Assembly: GCA_000436835.1 (NCBI GenBank)
Contig: FR889116.1
Span: forward strand, 11,753 to 75,752
Length of the DNA stretch: 64,000 bases
Direction: 5' to 3'
From: Eubacterium sp. CAG:251
GTDB taxonomy: Bacteria > Bacillota > Clostridia > Oscillospirales > Acutalibacteraceae
The position numbers and the translations under genes are program-made. Positions 50,322 through 60,509 of this stretch are shown here, in pieces (position 1 is the first letter of the stretch; every line of letters starts with the position of its first letter). Under the pieces are notes generated by a model. The model searched no databases. It was given only the letters and a program-made list of their open reading frames with translations, and was not told where the DNA came from.

Positions 50322-50655
50322 ATTAATCAAAAACATTGAGCACAAAACAGTTCTCAAAATCAAAGACGAAGTGACATACCAAAAAGGTCAAATCGTCAGC
50401 AAAACCCTTTCGCAAAACGAACACCATTCGCTTACTCTTTTTGCATTTGACAAGGGCGAAGAAATCAGCACTCACGAATCCGGCGGTGACGCTATGATTG
50501 TTGCTCTTGACGGAGTCGGCAAAATCACAATTGAGGGCGAAGAATTTATTTTAAACGAGGGCGAAACAATCGTTATGCCTGCCAAAAAGCCTCACGCTGT
50601 TTTTGCAAAGGAACAATTCAAAATGCTTCTTATCGTTATGTTTCCTGAAGAATAG
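50314..50655 (+). CDS. Small cupin-domain protein
   Basis: A 113-residue single-domain cupin. Motif 1 is about THESGGDAMIVALDG (one His, one Glu) and motif 2 EGETIVMPAKKPHAVFA (one His). Such proteins bind a metal and often sense or isomerise sugars. Its coupling to the symporter gene suggests a role in the same sugar pathway, but this is not shown. Confidence 0.85.
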   Translation: MDKLIKNIEHKTVLKIKDEVTYQKGQIVSKTLSQNEHHSLTLFAFDKGEEISTHESGGDAMIVALDGVGKITIEGEEFILNEGETIVMPAKKPHAVFAKEQFKMLLIVMFPEE

Positions 50656-50672
50656 TAAATAAAATCAAATAT

Positions 50673-50726
50673 AAAAAACCGTTGCAGCGCTTCATTTAAG
50701 AAATACTGCAACGGTTATTATTTTAT
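50673..50726. terminator. Shared bidirectional terminator between the cupin gene and mfd
   Basis: AACCGTTGCAG / CTGCAACGGTT hairpin flanked by A-rich and T-rich runs, between two convergent genes. Confidence 0.8.
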
Positions 50727-53700
50727 TTATTGCTATTGTAATGCTCTTTGGCTTCGCTCATTATTCTAAGCGTTTCACGTATCGTTTCAAGCGTTGCCTC
50801 GGTCGGGTCAAGCTTAACTGCGATATACGGCCTTTTAGCCGCAGAAAGAGTAACTCTGCCTTTCATAAACGCATTAAGTATCGCAACGGTTTTGATATCC
50901 GGCTCGCTTGAATAAAACAAAACAGAGCCGTTTCGCTGAACAATATCCGTTATGCCGAGTGCCTTTGCACTGTTTCGCAAAAGTGCAATTTCTATAAGCC
51001 CCCAAACAGATGACGGCGGTGCGCCGAATCGGTCTGTAAGCTCGTCATAAACATCTTGAGCGTCAGCCTCATTTTTAATTGCGGCAATGCGCTTATACAT
51101 AGAAAGCCTTTGCGATGTGGAAATAATATATTCCTCCGGCAAATGAGCGTCGATTTGAACGTCAATAAGACATTCTCTCTCCTCCGGCTCCTCTTCGCTG
51201 ATTTCGCCTTTTTCCATAGCAACGGCTTCTTCAAGAAGTTTTAAATACATATCGTATCCAACTGCTTCCATGTGACCGTGCTGTCTATTTCCCAAAAGCG
51301 AGCCTGCGCCCCTGATTTCAAGGTCACGCATAGCAATTTTAAAGCCCGAACCAAACTCAGTATATTCCCTGATAGCTTCAAGTCGCCTCGTTGCAATATC
51401 TGTCAATTCCTTGCCTCTTGTAAACGTGAAATAGGCATAAGCACGCCTTGATGACCTGCCTACACGTCCCCTTATTTGGTGAAGCTGGGCAAGACCCATT
51501 CTGTCTGCATTTTCAATAATAAGAGTATTGCAGTTAGGCACGTCAACACCCGTTTCAATAATAGTTGTGCACACAAGAATATCAATATCACCCGAAAGCA
51601 AATCACGCCAAACGCTTGAAAGTTCCTCCTCACTCATTTGACCGTGGGCAATACCCACTCTTGCCTGAGGAATTGCTTTTTTAATCATCATAGCTTTATG
51701 CTCAATCGTTTCAACATTATTGTGAAGATAATAGCATTGACCGCCACGGTTTATTTCACGTTCCATTGCCTCTTGCAAAATTTCAGCGTCATATTCGATA
51801 ACATATGTTTGAACAGGGTGGCGCTCACCCGGTGCCTCCTCAATAAGGCTCATATCCCTGATACCGCTCATTGCCATATTGAGCGTACGGGGAATAGGGG
51901 TAGCTGAAAGGGTAAGAACATCAACACGAGGAAATTTTTCCTTTATTTTTTCCTTTTGCGCCACGCCGAATCGTTGCTCCTCATCAACTATAAGAAGCCC
52001 TAAATCTTTAAATTTAATTGATTTGCCTAAAAGCTTATGAGTACCTACCACAACATCAATCGAGCCGTCGGCAAGCCCTTGAAGTATTTCTTTTTGCTTT
52101 TTGGGAGATACAAAACGAGATATCATTTCCACCTTTACGGGATAAGGCTCAAGCCTTTTGAGCGCAGTTTGAAAATGCTGCATTGCAAGCACCGTTGTTG
52201 GCACAAGAATGGCGCATTGCTTTGAGTCGCTTATACATTTAAATACCGCACGAAGTGCAACCTCCGTTTTGCCAAAACCAACGTCACCGCAAAGCAGTCT
52301 GTCCATAGGTGCGGTTTTTTCCATATCGTGCTTAATTTCCTCGCTGCACCTAAGCTGGTCATCCGTTTCGTCATATTCAAAGCGCATTTCAAAATCACGC
52401 TGCATATCGGAATCCTCAGAAAAAGCAAATCCTTTTGTGCTCATTCGCTTAGCATAAAGCGCAATCAGTTCCTTAGCCATATCCTTAACAGAAGAGCGCA
52501 CCTTAGCCTTAGTCTTTTTCCATTCGCCTGAGCCGAGGCGGTTAATTTTAACATTGGTATCGTTTTTAGGGCCTATATATTTTGATACCAAATCAAGTTG
52601 GGTAACTGGCACGTAAAGTGTATCGCCCTTTGCATAGCTGATTTTTATATAGTCTTTTTTTACCTTATTAAGTTCAAGTGCATGAATACCCTCAAACACA
52701 CCGATACCGTGAATATTATGAACAATATAATCGCCGACGGTAAGCTCGTCAAGCGAATGAATAGCATTTTTTGATGACGCTTTTTTTGCCTTTTTGGTGC
52801 TTTGATTAGTCTTTGAATGGGTAATAACCGCAAGCTTCATATCGCTTATTTGGAAACCCGACTGAATTGTGCCCGTAAGAATATTGATAGCCTTATTTTG
52901 CAGCTTTTCAGGTCTTTTTTCAAAGAAAACAGTATTGATAAAGCCCATATCCTCAATATCCTTGCAAAGAGCTTTGCCTGCCCTGACAGTGCCTGCCATT
53001 ATGCAAACCGTATATCCGCCCTTGAAAAGAGGAAAAAGCTCCTCCTTAAGCTGAGAAAGAGTACCGCTCCACGCATTAAAGCTTTGAACACGGAAGTTTG
53101 CAAGGTGAGCGACAGGTGTGTCAAAGCTTCCACGAGGTAAAGAATCCATATATATTGCATTATGCTTTTCGTAAACAGATTTAAGCTCGTCAAAATTAAG
53201 ATTAAATTTATCAAGCCCTTTGCAAAGCGTACCGTCCTCAACAAACCATTTAAGTTCTTCAAGATTAAGCTTTTCCTGCTTAATCATTTTTTCCTTAACT
53301 CTTGCACTTTCGACAACAAAAAGTCTGTCAAAATCATAATCAAACACACCGTTTGAATTATAAATAAGCGGCAAATACTTATCAAGGCAATTGAGATGAA
53401 GCCCCTGCCTTAATTTATCAATATCATTATTAAGCTTTTCCCTTGCCTTAATCGCCTTGCCCTTTAATCCTTTTGAGAGCGCCTCGATTTTATCGGCAAA
53501 TTTAAAATTATCGTCAACAAGTACCTCGTTAGCCGGAGTAATTTCAATAAAATCAACCTTGCCGCTTCGCCTTTGAGTGTCGATATCGAAACTCGAAATA
53601 GTATCAACGGTATCGCCCCAAAATTCAATTCTTACAGGCTCGTTAAGATAGGTCGGAAAAATATCTATAATTCCGCCACGCACAGCAAATTGGCTTGTTC

Positions 53701-54199
53701 CGTCAACCTGGTCATAACGGGTATATCCTGCAAAAACAAGCTTTTTTTCAAGCTCTGCTATATTAATCTCATCGTTAACGCTGATTTTAAACGTTCTTTT
53801 TTCAAGTTCCTCAGGCGGCATAGTATATTGGCATGCAGCTGCTGCCGACATAACAACAGCCGAATAATCGCCCTGAAGTATGCGTGACAAAACACCAAGC
53901 CTGATATGCTCAAAATCCCTGCTCACGCCTGCAACCTCAACAAAAGTCATCTCTCTTGTCGGGTAAAGCAAAACTCCGTCTTGAAGTTCGCTCAAACACT
54001 CCTGCACCTTAACGGCAGTCGCCTCGTCGGGTGTAATAATAAATGATTTTTCACCCTTTTGGCAAAGCGAATGAGCAACGAAGCACTTAGAAACATCGGA
54101 AAGACCTATAACCCCAACGGGAGCATTATCGGCATTAACACTTTCGCTGAGGTTTATAAATTCCTTGCTTTTATTAAATTCATTAGAAAAACAGGACAA
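50723..54199 (-). CDS. mfd: Transcription-repair coupling factor Mfd
   Basis: A 1158-residue DNA translocase that removes stalled RNA polymerase and recruits UvrA. UvrB-like N-terminus (GGIIDIFPTYLNEPVRIEFWG), RNA-polymerase-interacting domain (GDYIVHNIHGIGVFEG, about 475-545), and RecG-like helicase domains with LLCGDVGFGKTEVALRA, LLIVDEEQRFGV, TLSATPIPRTL and QIRGRVGRS. The C-terminal TRCF domain is intact. Normal length. Upstream lies pth, the canonical Firmicutes order pth-mfd. Confidence 0.97.
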   Translation of the reverse strand: MSCFSNEFNKSKEFINLSESVNADNAPVGVIGLSDVSKCFVAHSLCQKGEKSFIITPDEATAVKVQECLSELQDGVLLYPTREMTFVEVAGVSRDFEHIRLGVLSRILQGDYSAVVMSAAAACQYTMPPEELEKRTFKISVNDEINIAELEKKLVFAGYTRYDQVDGTSQFAVRGGIIDIFPTYLNEPVRIEFWGDTVDTISSFDIDTQRRSGKVDFIEITPANEVLVDDNFKFADKIEALSKGLKGKAIKAREKLNNDIDKLRQGLHLNCLDKYLPLIYNSNGVFDYDFDRLFVVESARVKEKMIKQEKLNLEELKWFVEDGTLCKGLDKFNLNFDELKSVYEKHNAIYMDSLPRGSFDTPVAHLANFRVQSFNAWSGTLSQLKEELFPLFKGGYTVCIMAGTVRAGKALCKDIEDMGFINTVFFEKRPEKLQNKAINILTGTIQSGFQISDMKLAVITHSKTNQSTKKAKKASSKNAIHSLDELTVGDYIVHNIHGIGVFEGIHALELNKVKKDYIKISYAKGDTLYVPVTQLDLVSKYIGPKNDTNVKINRLGSGEWKKTKAKVRSSVKDMAKELIALYAKRMSTKGFAFSEDSDMQRDFEMRFEYDETDDQLRCSEEIKHDMEKTAPMDRLLCGDVGFGKTEVALRAVFKCISDSKQCAILVPTTVLAMQHFQTALKRLEPYPVKVEMISRFVSPKKQKEILQGLADGSIDVVVGTHKLLGKSIKFKDLGLLIVDEEQRFGVAQKEKIKEKFPRVDVLTLSATPIPRTLNMAMSGIRDMSLIEEAPGERHPVQTYVIEYDAEILQEAMEREINRGGQCYYLHNNVETIEHKAMMIKKAIPQARVGIAHGQMSEEELSSVWRDLLSGDIDILVCTTIIETGVDVPNCNTLIIENADRMGLAQLHQIRGRVGRSSRRAYAYFTFTRGKELTDIATRRLEAIREYTEFGSGFKIAMRDLEIRGAGSLLGNRQHGHMEAVGYDMYLKLLEEAVAMEKGEISEEEPEERECLIDVQIDAHLPEEYIISTSQRLSMYKRIAAIKNEADAQDVYDELTDRFGAPPSSVWGLIEIALLRNSAKALGITDIVQRNGSVLFYSSEPDIKTVAILNAFMKGRVTLSAAKRPYIAVKLDPTEATLETIRETLRIMSEAKEHYNSNK

Positions 54200-54234
54200 T
54201 GCTTATCACCTTATCCTTTCAATATATCATTATA

Positions 54235-54837
54235 TTATGAGTTATACTTATTCATAGCCTCATCAATTTTTCCTGAAACTATTAATCTTACAGCGGCAGT
54301 TGCATGCTCAAGTGCCGATTTTAAATCAGCCTCCTGTTCCTTTGGAAATCTACCCAAAACCCAAGCTGCCAAGTCGTATTCCGGATTTGGCTTTTTGCCT
54401 ACTCCGACCTTAACTCTCGGAAAATTCTCACTGCCCAAATGAGCAATAATGCTCTTTATTCCGTTATGGCCGCCTGCAGAGCCTTTGCGCCTAATTCTTG
54501 TTTTGCCGACATCAAGTGAAATATCGTCATATACAACAATAACGTTTTCAACCGGAACTTTATAATACTTTGCCGCCTCGCCGATAGCCTCACCGCTTGC
54601 ATTCATCATAGTTTGAGGCTTCATAACAAGGCATTTTTTACCCTCAACGGTCATATCTGCGCAAAGAGCGTGATGCTTTAATTTTTTTATATCCACACCC
54701 TCCTCAATAGACAACAAATCCATTGAAAGAAAGCCGGCATTATGACGTGTCATTTCATATTTAGCACCGGGATTTCCAAGACCTGCAATAATAAAATCAT
54801 ATTTACCTGAGCCAAATTCTTTCTTTCTAAAAAACAT
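54235..54837 (-). CDS. pth: Peptidyl-tRNA hydrolase
   Basis: 200 residues from the ATG at 54837 (GAGGG 6 bases upstream). It releases tRNA from peptidyl-tRNA. IAGLGNPGAKYEMTRHNAGF carries the catalytic His, MKPQTMMNASGEAIG and VYDDISLDVGKTRIRRKGSAGGHNG follow, and the end is normal. It is 35 bases upstream of mfd. Confidence 0.96.
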   Translation of the reverse strand: MFFRKKEFGSGKYDFIIAGLGNPGAKYEMTRHNAGFLSMDLLSIEEGVDIKKLKHHALCADMTVEGKKCLVMKPQTMMNASGEAIGEAAKYYKVPVENVIVVYDDISLDVGKTRIRRKGSAGGHNGIKSIIAHLGSENFPRVKVGVGKKPNPEYDLAAWVLGRFPKEQEADLKSALEHATAAVRLIVSGKIDEAMNKYNS

Positions 54838-54871
54838 AAAATTCCCTCGTATGCGCCGCAACTGCAAATAC

Positions 54872-54907
54872 GGCAAAAGAGCGTACATAATAAATATATG
54901 TACGCTC
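54872..54907 (-). terminator. Terminator of the radical SAM gene
   Basis: GAGCGTACAT / ATGTACGCTC hairpin with TTTTG on the minus strand, between the radical SAM stop and pth. Confidence 0.75.
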
Positions 54908-54921
54908 CGACGTTTTAATTT

Positions 54922-56352
54922 TTAATCTTCTGTCTTTTCAAACTCAGAGAATTCTCTCTCCTCGTCCGGCTTTTCATAATTATACATATTTTCATCTTTA
55001 ACGTGCTTTGCAATATACTCGTCACGGTTAAAGAGTTCATCTGCCTTAACCTTCCAAGCCTTAGCAGCGGCAATAGTCTTATCAAAGAGTTCGTTTGCCG
55101 ATTCAGGATGTTGCATTTCTGTTGAATATGCGCCCGTTTCTGCAACCATCTTGCTGATAGCGCCCGGATTATCAAGAACAGGGCAAGGACGAAGCATATT
55201 GTTTGAGAAAGGCTGATTACGCTTGTAAGCCATAAAGAGCGGACTTTGAAGCGCTTCAAGAACAGAATGTTCCTTAATATTAACATTAGAATAGTGAACG
55301 AAAGCGCAAGGCTCACAGTCACCGTTTGAATTGATATGGAAATAATGGCGACCGCCTGCGATACAACCCTGAACATACTCGCCGTCGTTCCAGAAATCAA
55401 GAGCAAAAATAGACTTGGTATGGCGCCACTCGTGCATCTTCTTATACATCAAAGCACGCTGCTCAGGAGAAACCATAAGGTCTGTTACAGCACCGTTGCC
55501 TGTTGGCATATATGTAAAGAACCAAGCAAATTTAACGCCACGTTCAATAAGCCAATCCATATATTCGTCAGATGCAAGCACATCTGTATTTTTGCTTGTG
55601 TAGCAAAGGGAAGCGCCGAAAGGAACACCCCTGTCTTTAAGCCTTTGCATAGCGGCAGTACACTTTTTAAATGTGCCCTGACCTCTTCTAAAGTCATTTT
55701 CTTCTTCATATCCCTCAATTGAGAATGCAGGATAGAAGTTGCCGACCTCTTTAATTTCGTCAGCAAAGCTGTCATCAATAAGAGTACCGTTAGTAAATGA
55801 AAGGAATGCGCAATCCGGATTTTCACGGCAAAGGCGCATAAGGTCCTTTCTTCTCATTGTAGGCTCACCGCCTGTGTAAAGGTACATATAAGTACCAAGC
55901 TCTTTACCTTCTTTGATAATCCTTGCAAGGTCATCATAAGAAAGTGAGCTTGTATGGCCGTATTCTGCTGCCCAACAGCCTGTGCATTTAAGGTTACAAG
56001 CGGCAGTCGGGTCCATAAGAATAGCCCAAGGAACGTTACAGCCATACTTTTCAATAGCTGCCATTCTCTTTGTATAACTGTTTATTGCAACATTCATAAG
56101 CGGAGGAACAAGCTTTGTAAGCACGTGTTCGTCCATGTTGCAAATCAAATCCTCTGCAAACTTCATCCAATTGTTATTAGGGTCATCCATAACCTTATGA
56201 AGACCTGCATATGTTGAACGGTTTACCTTTTTAACGTCAAATTTTTCTACGAGATTGAGAATTCTCGGAGCGTTTCTCTTGAAATCCTTGCGTGCATACT
56301 TAACGGCCTGTTCAACCGCTACCGACGCAACCTTTTCCTTGAAAGAAGCCAT
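54922..56352 (-). CDS. Radical SAM protein with SPASM-like C-terminus
   Basis: A 476-residue protein. The iron-sulfur motif is AACNLKCTGCW (Cys119, Cys123, Cys126), followed by YTGGEPTMRRKDL. The C-terminal part has CIAGGRHYFHINSNGDCEPCAFVHYSNVN and later CPVLDN, a pattern of SPASM-type auxiliary cluster cysteines. An N-terminal helical stretch of about 100 residues and an acidic C-terminal tail are unusual. There is no peptide substrate gene next to it that I can find. It has its own terminator and is probably monocistronic. Substrate unknown. Confidence 0.85.
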   Translation of the reverse strand: MASFKEKVASVAVEQAVKYARKDFKRNAPRILNLVEKFDVKKVNRSTYAGLHKVMDDPNNNWMKFAEDLICNMDEHVLTKLVPPLMNVAINSYTKRMAAIEKYGCNVPWAILMDPTAACNLKCTGCWAAEYGHTSSLSYDDLARIIKEGKELGTYMYLYTGGEPTMRRKDLMRLCRENPDCAFLSFTNGTLIDDSFADEIKEVGNFYPAFSIEGYEEENDFRRGQGTFKKCTAAMQRLKDRGVPFGASLCYTSKNTDVLASDEYMDWLIERGVKFAWFFTYMPTGNGAVTDLMVSPEQRALMYKKMHEWRHTKSIFALDFWNDGEYVQGCIAGGRHYFHINSNGDCEPCAFVHYSNVNIKEHSVLEALQSPLFMAYKRNQPFSNNMLRPCPVLDNPGAISKMVAETGAYSTEMQHPESANELFDKTIAAAKAWKVKADELFNRDEYIAKHVKDENMYNYEKPDEEREFSEFEKTED

Positions 56353-56550
56353 AATTAAATCCTCTCTTAACCAACTTTAATAGTTAATTTCATTATTTAT
56401 TTATTTTATGCGTTATCTAATATTGAATTATATTACTTTTATAAAAAAAGTCAAGTTATTTTTAGCCAAACGGTCTGTTTTGCACTTTGCAATAATAAAC
56501 AGTTTGCCAAAAAATGCACCATATAATATATGATTTAAGGCTTATAAATA

Positions 56551-59500
56551 TCAAAATCTTATTTGGAATTTAAGCCTGTAGGTCTTATCTGTTTTGTTTT
56601 TATACATATCGTTGCAATGAGCGCCCCAGCTGTCATATCCTCCGATACCCTGTTGCCTTGCAATAAGCCTTACAACGGTTTTGTTATATTCAGGCATATC
56701 CTTTTGGTGCCAAACATCTTCAATTTCCTTAGGAAGATAATGGCAAACATTAAGCTCCATTTGCGGCTCGGCAACTACTGAAAATACTTTTTTGTTACCG
56801 ACAAGAGTAGCATATCTTACACCTGTTCTGTTGCCGCATTCCTGCGGTTTAAGATAGTCAACCCAAAGGTCATTTACAGTCGTGTTATAAAGACCGATTT
56901 TAGCAGCGTTGCATCTGTCAATATAATTTTCTTCAGGGCCGTTGCCGAGATATGTAAGATTTTCAAAATCCTTAGGAAGCTCGAAAAGAACGGAAACCTC
57001 AGGAATTTCAGGAAGCGATGCATCGGGATAAAACTGAAGGTCAACTTCCATACCCTTTGAAGTAATCGTATAAATCACCTGTGCCTTAGACTCAGGCTGT
57101 GTGCAAACGGTTGCACCGCCTGTAATAATAACCTTTTTGCCGTCCTCAAGCACCTTATAATTATTAATACTCCATTTCGTATTATTGAAAATACCCGGTG
57201 TGTCGCCTGCATCTCTCCAACAACCGAGACGTGAACCGGCTCTTGTGCCACGGTCGTTATCGGTAAGCGCTCTCCAGAAATTAAGGCGCATAGGAGCACT
57301 CAAAAGTTCTTCACCGCCGACCTTTATAGAATAAAGCTGATTGCGCTCTCTTCTTTCAAATCTTACGTTTACGTCATCACTTATTACTCTGAGTGAACCG
57401 TATGTATCATCAACAATAAGCGGCTGGTCAACCTCAAGCTCATCGTATGTATTTTCAAATTCGTTTATTACAAATTGCTCCTCAGCAACAATGTGACCTG
57501 CCTTGCAATATTCATTATCTTCTTTTGTTTTTAATTCGAGATTAAGATAGCACTCTGTCTTAATTCTGCTCAGTTCAAGGTCAATAACGGTTTTTTCGCC
57601 CGGCTTAACATCCAAAACGAGAGTACCGCTGCAAAATTCACCCTTGTCAGAGCTTTGGCTCCAATGAAGCTCATACTCGTTAAGGTTAGTAAACATAAAT
57701 TTATTTTTAACCTCAACTATTCCTCGAGCGGCATCAATAGCATTGAAATCAACATTTTGATAAAGCTTTTTTATCTCGCAAAGCTTAGGAGTAACTTTTC
57801 TGTCACCGAAAAGAAGCCCATTGCCGCAGAAATGACCGTCGTGCGGGTTTTCGCCGAAGTCACCGCCGTAGGCAAGATATTCCTTTCCGTTTTCATCCTT
57901 GGTAAGAATACTTTGGTCAACCCAATCCCAAACAAAGCCGCCCTGCAAACAAGGGTATTTATCCCAAAGGCGTGTATATTCGTCGGTAGAACCGCAAGAG
58001 TTACCCATAGCGTGAGTATATTCGCACAGAATATACGGTCTGCCGTCACGCTGAGTTACAGCATATTCCTCACATTCCCAAGGCCTTGCATACATCTTTG
58101 ACTGAACATCCGAAAGCTCCTTTTCATCAGGGGCACGGTGACATTCAAAATGAACAAATCTTGTTTTATCAGTATCCTTAATAAATTGATACATTTTCTT
58201 TGGAATAGCACCGCCGAGAGATTCGTTGCCAAGCGACCAGCAAACAACACTTGTCACATTCTTGTCCCTGTTGTACGTAGCCTTAATTCGCTCCATACAA
58301 GCCTTTTCCCATTCAGGACGTGACGCCGGAAGCTGAGGACAGCCTACAATAGTTGACCAACCCGTTCCGTGAGTTTCCATATTATTTTCATCAATAACAT
58401 AAAGACCGTATTCGTCGCAAAGCTCCAAAAATTTAGGGTCGTTAGGATAATGAGAGGTACGAACAGCGTTCATATTGGACTTTTTCATCATCTCAATATC
58501 ATAACGCATTACATCTTCACTCATATATCTGCCGGTATGGCAATCAAATTCGTGCCTGTTAGTACCCTTAAATACTACTCTTTGATTATTGATACGAATA
58601 ATTCCGTCCTTAATCTCGACTTTTCTGAAGCCGATTTTTTGGCTGATATATTCAATCGGCATTCCGTTATCCTTAAGAGTAATTACCATAGTATAAAGAT
58701 AAGGGCTTTCGCTTGACCAAACATTAACGTCGGTCACAATCGCCTTAAGTTTAGTTTGGTGATCCTCATTAGCATATTGGCTGTCAAGCGCAACAGTGTT
58801 GCCGTCTTTGTCAAGAATACTCAAATCAAGGCTGAGGCTTTCATAAGAACCGTTAGTTTTAACAAGAATATCTGCATAGCCGTCGTTTAAAGTAACGTCA
58901 GGCTCGGCAACAACCTCAAAATCCCTGATATACTGCTTTTCGGTAGTATAAATATATACATCACGGAAGATACCGCCCAAGCGCCACATATCCTGACACT
59001 CAAGCCAAGAACCGGTGCACCAGCGATAAACTTCTACACCGATAACGTTTGAGCCTTCCTTAATATATTTCGAAACATCAAACTCGCTTCTGTGGAAGGT
59101 TGACTCGCTGTATCCCACTCTTTCGCCGTTGATATAGAGATAAAATGCAGACTCAACACCCTCAAAGCAGATTACAACACGCTTATTCAAAAGTGATTTG
59201 TCGATATGTACCTTTTTAACATAACAGCCTACGGGATTATGCTTTGTAGGAGCATTAGGCGGGCAAATATCCTCGCTTCCTTCCCAAGGGTAACGAACAT
59301 TGCAATACTGCGCCTGGTCATAGCCTTGCATTTGCCAAGAGCCGGGGACCTTAATAGTGTCCCAATTATGAGTATCATAATGAGGCTGAGCAAAATCACT
59401 CGGCCTGTAAGCATAATTTTTGTAAAGCTTAAACTTCCATTTTCCGTTTAAAAGTTTAGAACGGCTTGAAGCAAATCTGTCGGCTTTTTTAGCCTCGTCA

Positions 59501-59607
59501 AAATTTTCATAAGGCATAAACGTTGCATGTTGCGGAAGCTTATTAACACCCACAATTTCAGGATTTGACTGCCACTCCGTATATCCGTCAATAAAGTTTC
59601 TTTCCAT
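56551..59607 (-). CDS. lacZ: Beta-galactosidase, GH2 (LacZ type)
   Basis: A 1018-residue enzyme that hydrolyses beta-galactosides. Start at 59607, with GGAG 8 bases upstream and the normal N-terminus (YTEWQSNPEIVGVNKLP). Catalytic residues are in VVCWSLGNESLGG (acid/base Glu) and PYILCEYTHAMGNS (nucleophile Glu). The five LacZ domains are all present, with a C-terminal beta-gal small chain. No signal peptide, so it is cytoplasmic. It follows a sugar transferase gene by 22 bases with no separate promoter that I can see, an unusual pairing. Confidence 0.95.
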   Translation of the reverse strand: MERNFIDGYTEWQSNPEIVGVNKLPQHATFMPYENFDEAKKADRFASSRSKLLNGKWKFKLYKNYAYRPSDFAQPHYDTHNWDTIKVPGSWQMQGYDQAQYCNVRYPWEGSEDICPPNAPTKHNPVGCYVKKVHIDKSLLNKRVVICFEGVESAFYLYINGERVGYSESTFHRSEFDVSKYIKEGSNVIGVEVYRWCTGSWLECQDMWRLGGIFRDVYIYTTEKQYIRDFEVVAEPDVTLNDGYADILVKTNGSYESLSLDLSILDKDGNTVALDSQYANEDHQTKLKAIVTDVNVWSSESPYLYTMVITLKDNGMPIEYISQKIGFRKVEIKDGIIRINNQRVVFKGTNRHEFDCHTGRYMSEDVMRYDIEMMKKSNMNAVRTSHYPNDPKFLELCDEYGLYVIDENNMETHGTGWSTIVGCPQLPASRPEWEKACMERIKATYNRDKNVTSVVCWSLGNESLGGAIPKKMYQFIKDTDKTRFVHFECHRAPDEKELSDVQSKMYARPWECEEYAVTQRDGRPYILCEYTHAMGNSCGSTDEYTRLWDKYPCLQGGFVWDWVDQSILTKDENGKEYLAYGGDFGENPHDGHFCGNGLLFGDRKVTPKLCEIKKLYQNVDFNAIDAARGIVEVKNKFMFTNLNEYELHWSQSSDKGEFCSGTLVLDVKPGEKTVIDLELSRIKTECYLNLELKTKEDNEYCKAGHIVAEEQFVINEFENTYDELEVDQPLIVDDTYGSLRVISDDVNVRFERRERNQLYSIKVGGEELLSAPMRLNFWRALTDNDRGTRAGSRLGCWRDAGDTPGIFNNTKWSINNYKVLEDGKKVIITGGATVCTQPESKAQVIYTITSKGMEVDLQFYPDASLPEIPEVSVLFELPKDFENLTYLGNGPEENYIDRCNAAKIGLYNTTVNDLWVDYLKPQECGNRTGVRYATLVGNKKVFSVVAEPQMELNVCHYLPKEIEDVWHQKDMPEYNKTVVRLIARQQGIGGYDSWGAHCNDMYKNKTDKTYRLKFQIRF

Positions 59608-59629
59608 AAATCGTTCTCCGTTTAATATT

Positions 59630-60247
59630 TTATCTGCGGTGCCACTTGCCCTCTTGATAACCCTCTTGCTTAAGTGCAACACCTACGCTCTTAAGCAAAA
59701 TTACCAAGTCAAGCTTAATCGACCAATTGTCACAATAAATCTTGTCATATTTCATTTTCTTCATAAGCGAAATTTCATCTCGACCGTTGATTTGCGCAAG
59801 CCCCGTAAGTCCCGGTCTGAAACGATACACGCCATATTCAAGCCTTAGCCTGTGCGCTCTCATTTCACTTGAAATAAGCGGCCTCGGCCCTACAAAACTC
59901 ATATCGCCTTTAAGAATATTCCAAAGCTGCGGAAGTTCGTCAAGACTTGTTTTTCTTAAAAACTTTCCGACCTTTGTAATATACTGCTCCGGATTTTCCA
60001 AATCGCCCGTGGCAACATTCGGCGTATTGTTTTTCATAGTTTGAAATTTGTAAATTTTAAACGGCTTGCCCTTTCTTCCTCTTCTCTCGTGGGAGAAAAA
60101 TACGCTTGTATTAGGTGTAAGCAAATTCGCAATACAAATCACCAAAAAAAGCGGCGACAAAATTATCAGTGCGAAAAACGATACAACTATATCAAAAAGC
60201 CGTTTAAACTTTGTCGGTGCAAAAAATTTTTTAAACTTCTCTTTCAT
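59630..60247 (-). CDS. Polyprenyl-phosphate sugar-1-phosphate transferase (initiating glycosyltransferase)
   Basis: A 205-residue protein of the WbaP/PglC/EpsL type that loads the first sugar on undecaprenyl phosphate for exopolysaccharide or glycan synthesis. KRLFDIVVSFFALIILSPLFLV is the membrane hairpin, and FKIYKFQTM, KTSLDELPQLWNILKGDMSFVGPRP (catalytic Asp-Glu) and YRFRPGLTGLAQINGR are family motifs. The ribosome binding site is weak. No other polysaccharide gene is in the window. Confidence 0.92.
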   Translation of the reverse strand: MKEKFKKFFAPTKFKRLFDIVVSFFALIILSPLFLVICIANLLTPNTSVFFSHERRGRKGKPFKIYKFQTMKNNTPNVATGDLENPEQYITKVGKFLRKTSLDELPQLWNILKGDMSFVGPRPLISSEMRAHRLRLEYGVYRFRPGLTGLAQINGRDEISLMKKMKYDKIYCDNWSIKLDLVILLKSVGVALKQEGYQEGKWHRR

Positions 60248-60315
60248 CTGTTTAACATTCCATTCATCACATTTATAAAATTAATTTAAACCATATAATG
60301 TGGATAACCTAAGTG

Positions 60316-60344
60316 ATTATACCACATATATTCTAATTATGCAA
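60316..60344 (-). promoter_or_regulatory. Promoter of the sugar transferase-lacZ unit
   Basis: On the minus strand TTGCAT (60344-60339), 17 bases, TATAAT (60321-60316), about 60 bases before the start codon. Confidence 0.65.
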
Positions 60345-60509
60345 TTTTTTTATAACAATTTTAATTATTATTGCCATTTTTGTTTTTTTTATATATAATA
60401 ACAAGAAATATGCATAAAGTTAAAATCATATAAATTTTGTGGATTTCACATATAGTACATATAATTATGCTTTATGTCAACAAATATTTTTATACGGACG
60501 GTAATCATT

